28,205 nucleotides of DNA from DATAVK01 sp036267755. GTDB taxonomy: Bacteria > Actinomycetota > Actinomycetes > JAFAQI01. The position numbers were made by a program, and so were the translations under genes. The notes beneath the pieces were generated by a model. The model made no database searches, was not told where the DNA came from, and saw only the letters and a program-made list of their open reading frames with translations. Where the stretch lies: NCBI GenBank assembly GCA_036267755.1, contig DATAVK010000104.1, positions 1 to 28,205 on the forward strand. Reading direction: 5' to 3'. This document shows positions 23,297 to 28,205 of the stretch, piece after piece. Each line of letters opens with the position of its first letter. The stretch's first letter is position 1.

Positions 23297-23308
23297 TAGA
23301 GTGAGGCT
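23297..23308 (+). promoter_or_regulatory. Leaderless-type -10 of the FAD-TPR fusion gene
   Basis: TAGAGT (23297-23302) is followed by exactly 6 nt and the ATG at 23309. The overlapping GAGGCT is too short and too close to be a strong ribosome binding site, so transcription probably starts at the ATG. Confidence 0.45.
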
Positions 23309-26023
23309 ATGACTGCATTATCTCGATCAGATCGGTCGAGTTTTGCGATCGTAGGTGCCGGAGCGGCTGGGACGCTCACTGCCGCCCGGTTGCTGGACGA
23401 GTCATCCCGGCGCGGCCGCGCCATCGAGATTTCCCTCATCGACCCCCGACCCAGCACCGGGCGGGGGGTCGCCTACTCGACGGTCGACGACCGCCACCTG
23501 CTCAACGTCCCGGCCGAGAAGATGTCGGCGTACCCCGAGGACGGGAACCACTTCCTGCGTTGGCTCGAGGCCGACGCCGAGGGTGGTGTCGAACCCTGCG
23601 ACTTCGTGCCGCGGCGCCGCTTCGGCCGGTACCTCGACGACGTGTTGGCGACCGCCCTGAGCCGTAACTCATGGGCCCGGCTTCACCGGGTCCAGGACTC
23701 GGTTGTCGACCTGGTCGAGCTCGTTGACCTGGTCGACGGGGCGTCGGGCTGCCGGCTGATCCTCGCCGGAGGCGACACTCTTGACGTCGACGCCGTGGTG
23801 CTGGCGATCGGCCATCTCGGGCCGGAGCTGAGTTGGGTGCCCGAGGGGCTCCGGGAATCGCCGGCCTTTGTTGCCGATCCGTGGTCGCCGAGCAGCTTCG
23901 TCGGCATCCCGGACGACGGTGATGTCCTTCTCGTGGGCACCGGGCTGACGATGGTGGACACGGTGTCGAGCCTGGAACGGCCGGGCCGCACCGTGCACGC
24001 GGTCTCCCGGCGCGGCGAGCTGCCCCGCGCGCACGTCGCCGGGCGGCTACCGGACATGGAGGCTCCCGAGTTCTCGTCGCCGACCCCGACCCTCGCCGAG
24101 CTACGGACCGTCGTCGCCCGCCATGTCGCGAAGTCGAAGGCCCGGTACGGCGACTGGCGGCCCGCGATCGACAGCGTCCGCTCGATGTTCCAGCAGTTGT
24201 GGCGCAACTTGTCCGACAGCGACCGCGAGGAGTTCGTCGCCGTCGACGGTCGGTCCTGGGATACGGCCAGGCACCGGATCCCGCCTCGCAGTGCCGAGGT
24301 GATCCGGCAGGCCCGCGACGACGGTCGGCTGGTCACCCACACCGGGTCGGTCGAGACCGTCAGCGAGCGCGGGTCGCGCCTCGAGGTCACGCTGTCGGAC
24401 GGATCTGTCCTCACGGTCGCGGCCGTCGTCAACTGCACCGGACCGTGCCACAGCCCGCACCGCAGCACCGACCCGCTGGTCCGGGCGTTGGCCGATCGGG
24501 GAGTCGCGGTGACCGGGCCGCTTGGGCTCGGCGTCGACACCGGCGACGATGGGCGGCTGCGCGACGCGACCGGCCGATGTCAGGCGCCGATCTGGACGCT
24601 CGGATCGTTGCGTCGCGGCAGCCTGTGGGAGACCACAGCAATCCGGGAGATCCGAAGCCAGGCGGTCGCGCTCGCGGAGTGCTTGCTGGGCCCTGCGCTC
24701 GAGCCCGATCGACGGCCGACGGATCCCTACGGCTTGCCGTTGTCGACCACGGATGAGGCGGCGACGCAGTGGTGTACCGCGCTGGACGCCGTACGCCGAT
24801 TGCAGGGTGGCGCCGAGCAGGCGCTGGAAAGTGCTGTCGAGGCCGACCCGGGCTTCGCGATGGGGCACGCCGCGCTGGCCCTGGTGGGATACGAGTGGGG
24901 TGTCGAGCTCGACGTCACTGCGGCACTGACGCGCGCGATCGATGCCGCCGCGATCCGCGCCGACCCGCGAGAGCGCAGCTTCGTCCAGACCGTGGTGCGG
25001 CGGGTGACCGGAGCGCGCGAGGCTGGTGACGCCGCGCTGCTGCGGCACGTCACCGAGCACCCGCGCGATGCGCTCGCGCTCACCGTCGCCATCCCGACGA
25101 TCGCGTTCGGCGGTCTGGCGCAGCCCGTCGAGGAGTCCTGGGCGCTGATGGACTCACTGGCCCCGGCGTACGGCGATGACTGGTGGTTCGCCGGCCTGCA
25201 TGCGTTCGTGTGCCAGGAACAGGGCCGGTATGCCGACGCCCAGCGCCTCGCTACCCGGTCGCTGACCGAGCAGCCGGCAGCGGGTCACGCTGCCCACGCG
25301 CTGACCCACGTCTACTACGAGACCGGCGACCACGTCGGCGGTCTGTCGTGGCTGGACGGCTGGATCACCGAGCACGGTCCGCTCGCGACGTACCGGGCGC
25401 ACTACGCCTGGCACGCCGCCCTCCACGAGCTATCCCTCGACGACGCGGCAGCGGTTCGCCGTCGGTACGCCGAGCAGCTGGCGCCGCCCGCGGTGTCCGG
25501 AGCGCGAGCGCTGGTCGACTCCGCGTCACTGCTCTGGCGCTCGTGGCTGGTCGGCGCCTGGGAGGGCCAGCTTCCGGTCGACGCGATCCTCAGCGACGTC
25601 CCGTCCTGTCTGCTCGAACATCCGAGTACGGCGTTCGGGGCGCTCCACGCCGCTGTCGCGATGGCTGCCGGTGGCCACATCGAGGGCCTCGAGCGGCTGC
25701 GTCGCTACGCGGCAACCCGGGCCGAGCCGGTGTTCCCCGAGGAGGTCGTGCCGCTGTGCACCGGTCTCGCCGCGCTGGTCGAAGGCGACGCCGACCGCGC
25801 CATCCCCGCGCTCGCCGTTGCCGTGCAAGGCGCGCATCGCCTCGGTGGCAGCGCCGCCCAGCAGGAGGTCGTGCTGGAGACACTCGTCCACGCGCTCGTG
25901 TTGGCCGGCCGCACCACAGCGGCGTGCGGCCTGATCTCGGAGCGGCTCGACCGCCGGCCGAGCCCGGTCGATCGGCGCCGCCTCACCCAGCTCTCAGGCC
26001 CGATGCTCGCTGGCAACGGCTGA
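23309..26023 (+). CDS. Fusion of a YdhS-like FAD/NAD(P)-binding protein and a TTC38-like TPR domain
   Basis: One open frame of 904 residues. Residues 11-465 are a flavoprotein of the YdhS/NAD_binding_9 type: dinucleotide fold G-A-G-A-A-G (16-21), S-L-I-D-P-R, then G-R-G-V-A-Y-S and H-L-L-N-V-P-A-E-K-M-S, a second nucleotide site in L-V-G-T-G-L-T-M-V-D and V-N-C-T-G-P. From about residue 470 (D-P-Y-G-L-P-L-S-T) to the end it is a helical TPR protein resembling tetratricopeptide protein 38: A-L-E-S-A-V-E-A-D-P-G-F-A-M-G-H-A-A-L-A-L, D-P-R-E-R-S-F-V, W-W-F-A-G-L-H-A-F, H-A-A-H-A-L-T-H-V-Y-Y-E-T-G. Neither half has a settled function; the first is probably an oxidoreductase or monooxygenase-like enzyme. 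No frameshift separates the halves. The tail overlaps the exporter gene by 30 bp. Confidence 0.85.
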   Translation: MTALSRSDRSSFAIVGAGAAGTLTAARLLDESSRRGRAIEISLIDPRPSTGRGVAYSTVDDRHLLNVPAEKMSAYPEDGNHFLRWLEADAEGGVEPCDFVPRRRFGRYLDDVLATALSRNSWARLHRVQDSVVDLVELVDLVDGASGCRLILAGGDTLDVDAVVLAIGHLGPELSWVPEGLRESPAFVADPWSPSSFVGIPDDGDVLLVGTGLTMVDTVSSLERPGRTVHAVSRRGELPRAHVAGRLPDMEAPEFSSPTPTLAELRTVVARHVAKSKARYGDWRPAIDSVRSMFQQLWRNLSDSDREEFVAVDGRSWDTARHRIPPRSAEVIRQARDDGRLVTHTGSVETVSERGSRLEVTLSDGSVLTVAAVVNCTGPCHSPHRSTDPLVRALADRGVAVTGPLGLGVDTGDDGRLRDATGRCQAPIWTLGSLRRGSLWETTAIREIRSQAVALAECLLGPALEPDRRPTDPYGLPLSTTDEAATQWCTALDAVRRLQGGAEQALESAVEADPGFAMGHAALALVGYEWGVELDVTAALTRAIDAAAIRADPRERSFVQTVVRRVTGAREAGDAALLRHVTEHPRDALALTVAIPTIAFGGLAQPVEESWALMDSLAPAYGDDWWFAGLHAFVCQEQGRYADAQRLATRSLTEQPAAGHAAHALTHVYYETGDHVGGLSWLDGWITEHGPLATYRAHYAWHAALHELSLDDAAAVRRRYAEQLAPPAVSGARALVDSASLLWRSWLVGAWEGQLPVDAILSDVPSCLLEHPSTAFGALHAAVAMAAGGHIEGLERLRRYAATRAEPVFPEEVVPLCTGLAALVEGDADRAIPALAVAVQGAHRLGGSAAQQEVVLETLVHALVLAGRTTAACGLISERLDRRPSPVDRRRLTQLSGPMLAGNG

Positions 26024-27547
26024 GGGCACGTCGTCCGCCGGTGCTGCCGGCGCGCGCGACTCGGCCTTGCGTACCCGGGCCGGGATGATGAACGTGGCGA
26101 GCAGCGCCGCAAGCGCCACCCCCGCACTGATCGTGAACGCCCGGTCGTATCCGGCGGCCAGCGCCGTCCGATAGGCCTCGCCGTGGCCACCGAAGGACCC
26201 GAGGCCACCGGGGAGACTGCGGGTGCGGGCGCTGGCCACCGTGGCGAGGATCGCGAGCCCGAGCGAGCCGCCGACCTGCCGTGAGGTGTTGAGCACCCCG
26301 GACGCCAGTCCGGCCTGGCTCCAGTGCACACCGGTCGTGGCGGCGGTGGCGAGCGGCGTGAAGCACAATCCGACGCCGACGGTGATGAGCAGGGTGGGCC
26401 CCAGCACTCCCGCGGCGTAGCCACTCGACGACGAGTGACCCAGCCATGCGAAGCCGACAATCATCAGCACGATTCCGACCAGCAGCAGTCCGCGGGGGCC
26501 GGATCGGCCGATCACGCGGGCACTGATCTGGGCGCCGATGATGATGCCGAAGCTCATCGGGAGGAACAGGAGCCCGGTCTTGAGGGGTCCGTCGCCGTAG
26601 ACCTCTTGCAGGTACAGCGAGAGGAAGTACCACATCGAGAAGAAGATGACGCCCATCAGCAGCATCACGACGTTGGCGCCGGTCACGAACCGGGAGCGGA
26701 ACAACGACAACGGCATCAGCGGTGCCTTGGCGATCCTCGCCTGGCCGTAGACGAACGCAGTGAGGAGAACGACTGACACCGCAAGCAGGCCCAGCGTCCG
26801 TCCCGAGCCCCAGGGATGGGTGTCGGTCCCGACGATCGCGTACACGCCGATCGCGAGGCCCAGCGTCACGAGGACCGCGCCCACGATGTCGAGGTTCCGC
26901 CCGGCGTCGGGCCGCTTGCGCTCGGTGAGGAATCGGCCGGCCGCCACGGCGGCGAGCACGCCGATCGGCACGTTCACGAACAGCACCCAGCGCCACGACA
27001 GAGTCGAGGTGAGGACACCGCCGAGGATGACGCCGAACGCCCCACCCGCACCGGCCACTGCGCTCCAGGCGCCGAGCGCGCGATGCCGTTTCGGGCCTTC
27101 GCTGAACGTCGTCATGATGATCGTCAGCGTGGCGGGGGACAGCACGGCGCCGCCGAAGCCTTGGGCGGCTCGAGCCGCGGTGAGCTCGGCCGAGCTCTGA
27201 GCGAGACCACCGAGCAGGCTGGCGAGGGTGAACAGCCCCAGCCCGGCGAGGAAGACGCGGCGACGGCCGAACAGGTCGGCGGCCCGGCCGCCCAGCAGCA
27301 GGAATCCCGCGAAGGTCAGCACGTAGGCGTTGACCACCCACTGCAGCCCGGTCGTCGAGTAGTTCAGGCTGCGCCCGATGTCGGGCAGGGCGACGTTCAC
27401 GATCGAGACGTCCAGCACCACCATGAACTGCGCCACGCAGACCAGCGCGAGAAGGACGTTCTCGTGGGTGGTGTGGTCCGGCGTACTGCCGCTAGCGGGG
27501 GTTGAGCTCGAGGACACGTTGGCTCCTGGCCGATCGGAGACCGTCAC
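25994..27547 (-). CDS. MFS multidrug exporter, DHA2 (EmrB/QacA) family, 14 membrane segments
   Basis: 517 residues from GTG at 27547; a GTG ten codons later is possible. The Ser/Thr-rich N-terminus leads into the first segment, with V-L-D-V-S-I-V-N-V-A-L-P-D-I and L-Q-W-V-V-N-A-Y-V-L, classic DHA2 motifs, then G-G-R-A-A-D-L-F-G-R-R-R-V-F as MFS motif A. Hydrophobic segments continue to give about 14. G-G-S-L-G-L-A-I-L near the end is the last conserved motif. Such transporters exchange protons for drugs, dyes or lipids across the cytoplasmic membrane. No regulator gene adjoins it, and the substrate is unknown. The C-terminus is charged and ends in the overlap with the fusion gene. Confidence 0.93.
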   Translation of the reverse strand: MTVSDRPGANVSSSSTPASGSTPDHTTHENVLLALVCVAQFMVVLDVSIVNVALPDIGRSLNYSTTGLQWVVNAYVLTFAGFLLLGGRAADLFGRRRVFLAGLGLFTLASLLGGLAQSSAELTAARAAQGFGGAVLSPATLTIIMTTFSEGPKRHRALGAWSAVAGAGGAFGVILGGVLTSTLSWRWVLFVNVPIGVLAAVAAGRFLTERKRPDAGRNLDIVGAVLVTLGLAIGVYAIVGTDTHPWGSGRTLGLLAVSVVLLTAFVYGQARIAKAPLMPLSLFRSRFVTGANVVMLLMGVIFFSMWYFLSLYLQEVYGDGPLKTGLLFLPMSFGIIIGAQISARVIGRSGPRGLLLVGIVLMIVGFAWLGHSSSSGYAAGVLGPTLLITVGVGLCFTPLATAATTGVHWSQAGLASGVLNTSRQVGGSLGLAILATVASARTRSLPGGLGSFGGHGEAYRTALAAGYDRAFTISAGVALAALLATFIIPARVRKAESRAPAAPADDVPSAVASEHRA

Positions 27548-27632
27548 TTAAGCGCCAAGGTCCGAGCGTTCTCAGATGTTCCGCGCCGGGCAGCATTCAC
27601 CGGACGACGTACGGCGGAATCAGGCGGAGGTG

Positions 27633-28004
27633 TTACTTGCTGACGCGGCCGCGGGCGTTGCGGTCTTCGCGCAGCTTGGCGAGCGCCTCTTCGAGCAGCT
27701 CGTCGCCTTCGGCCATGGTGCGGCGCATCATGAGGAACTCGAAGGGGGTCTTCGGGGGACCGCCCGCCATCCGCTCGCGCGGCGGCGGCTCGTCCTGCAC
27801 CGGACCGGCCGGCTGTCCACAGACCTGGCAAGCCCACGTCTGCGGCAGCTCGACATGAAGTGCGAACGCCGGGCGTGACTCGTGCCCGGCGTGACACCAG
27901 TAGGAGACCTGACGACGCGGCTCAACAACACCACCGCGATCGACTTCCGATCCCGGCGCGCCGCCGAGACGTCCGCCACGAATGGTGGAACGACGCGAGC
28001 CCAT
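27633..28004 (-). CDS. rbpA: RNA polymerase-binding protein RbpA
   Basis: 123 residues from ATG at 28004, with an AAGGAG ribosome binding site 8 nt upstream. RbpA binds the RNA polymerase beta' subunit and the principal sigma factor, stabilises open complexes and is found only in Actinobacteria. An N-terminal tail with S-T-I-R-G-G-R-L-G-G leads to the zinc-binding core (Cys37, His41, Cys59, Cys62 in W-C-H-A-G-H and W-A-C-Q-V-C), a basic linker (P-P-P-R-E-R-M-A-G-G) and the C-terminal sigma-interacting helices (P-F-E-F-L-M-M-R-R-T-M-A-E-G-D-E-L-L). The N-terminal tail differs from that of mycobacterial RbpA and is slightly longer. It is 41 bp downstream of a cold-shock gene in the same direction, so the two may be cotranscribed. 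Confidence 0.97.
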   Translation of the reverse strand: MGSRRSTIRGGRLGGAPGSEVDRGGVVEPRRQVSYWCHAGHESRPAFALHVELPQTWACQVCGQPAGPVQDEPPPRERMAGGPPKTPFEFLMMRRTMAEGDELLEEALAKLREDRNARGRVSK

Positions 28005-28045
28005 CGTCAGATCTCCTTACCGGATGTCAGATTGTGCTTGGGAAC

Positions 28046-28205
28046 TTAGAGCGCGCGGACGTTTTCCGCCTGCGGACCCTTCTGACCCTGAGTCACATCG
28101 AACTCCACGGTCTGTCCCTCATCGAGCGAGCGGTAGCCGCTGCCCTGGATAGCGGAGAAGTGGACGAAAACGTCCGCACTACCGTCGCTCGGCGCGATGA
28201 AGCCG
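28046..28205 (-). CDS. Cold-shock domain protein, C-terminal part
   Basis: The gene enters from the window edge; 52 residues are visible. G-F-I-A-P-S-D-G is the end of the RNP1 region, V-F-V-H-F-S-A-I-Q is RNP2, and the end is G-P-Q-A-E-N-V-R-A-L, as in CspA-type proteins of about 67 residues. These single-domain proteins bind single-stranded RNA or DNA and melt RNA structure. The missing part should be only about 15 residues with the first strand. It lies upstream of rbpA in the same direction. Which of the several actinobacterial paralogues this is cannot be said. Confidence 0.93.
   Translation of the reverse strand, partial: GFIAPSDGSADVFVHFSAIQGSGYRSLDEGQTVEFDVTQGQKGPQAENVRAL

Noticed and set aside
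25983..27341. 452-codon minus-strand frame overlapping the exporter gene
   Set aside because: The product is Arg/His/Gly-rich and shows no membrane segments, while the other frame gives a complete 14-segment DHA2 exporter.
27548..27632. Possible small RNA or terminator between the exporter and rbpA genes
   Set aside because: I could find no convincing stem or promoter in these 85 bp; nothing is called there.

Overview
The window is a dense, GC-rich chromosomal segment from an actinobacterium. The evidence is an unmistakable RbpA gene (RNA polymerase-binding protein, restricted to Actinobacteria), a WS/DGAT-type acyltransferase, a DesA3-like desaturase with its reductase, many GTG starts and several leaderless-type promoters. 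The genus cannot be fixed from the sequence; a soil-type lineage is a guess. I see no phage, IS, CRISPR, tRNA or rRNA, and no gene-free gap above about 150 bp.

Layout. 1-1736: the 3' end of a GNAT acetyltransferase meets a WS/DGAT. 1860-9779: a secreted GH18 chitinase-like protein, then a divergent sugar locus with a GH13 alpha-glucosidase and a PfkB fructokinase on the minus strand and a four-gene ABC importer (lipoprotein, two permeases, ATPase) on the plus strand. Together they suggest import of an alpha-glucoside that contains fructose, cleavage in the cytoplasm and phosphorylation of the fructose. 9751-11699: a minus-strand operon of a membrane-anchored small protein, a metallophosphoesterase and a ParB/sulfiredoxin-fold protein. 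11763-12653: an alpha/beta hydrolase. 12635-15681: a fatty-acid desaturase and its ferredoxin-reductase partner, divergent from a TetR regulator that probably controls them. 15643-17918: an operon of a small Tat-exported protein, a DUF4331 protein and a 126-residue protein. 18115-20825: a membrane SpoIIE/PP2C phosphatase, a methyltransferase and an RsbW-like anti-sigma kinase. 20905-23205: a LON-domain protein divergent from a membrane-anchored HtrA-like protease whose PDZ domain carries a hexapeptide repeat insert. 23309-26023: a 904-residue fusion of a YdhS-like FAD/NAD(P) protein to a TTC38-like TPR domain. 25994-28205: a DHA2-type drug exporter, RbpA and a cold-shock protein cut by the window edge.

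Two architectural rules stand out. All seven convergent gene pairs overlap at their 3' ends by 11-39 bp, and three of these overlaps contain clear inverted repeats that could work as bidirectional terminators. Many first-of-transcript genes lack a Shine-Dalgarno sequence but have an xAxxxT -10-like hexamer exactly 6 nt before the start codon, which is the signature of leaderless transcription. The best candidates for less-described biology are the PDZ-insert protease, the YdhS-TPR fusion and the DUF4331/Tat operon.
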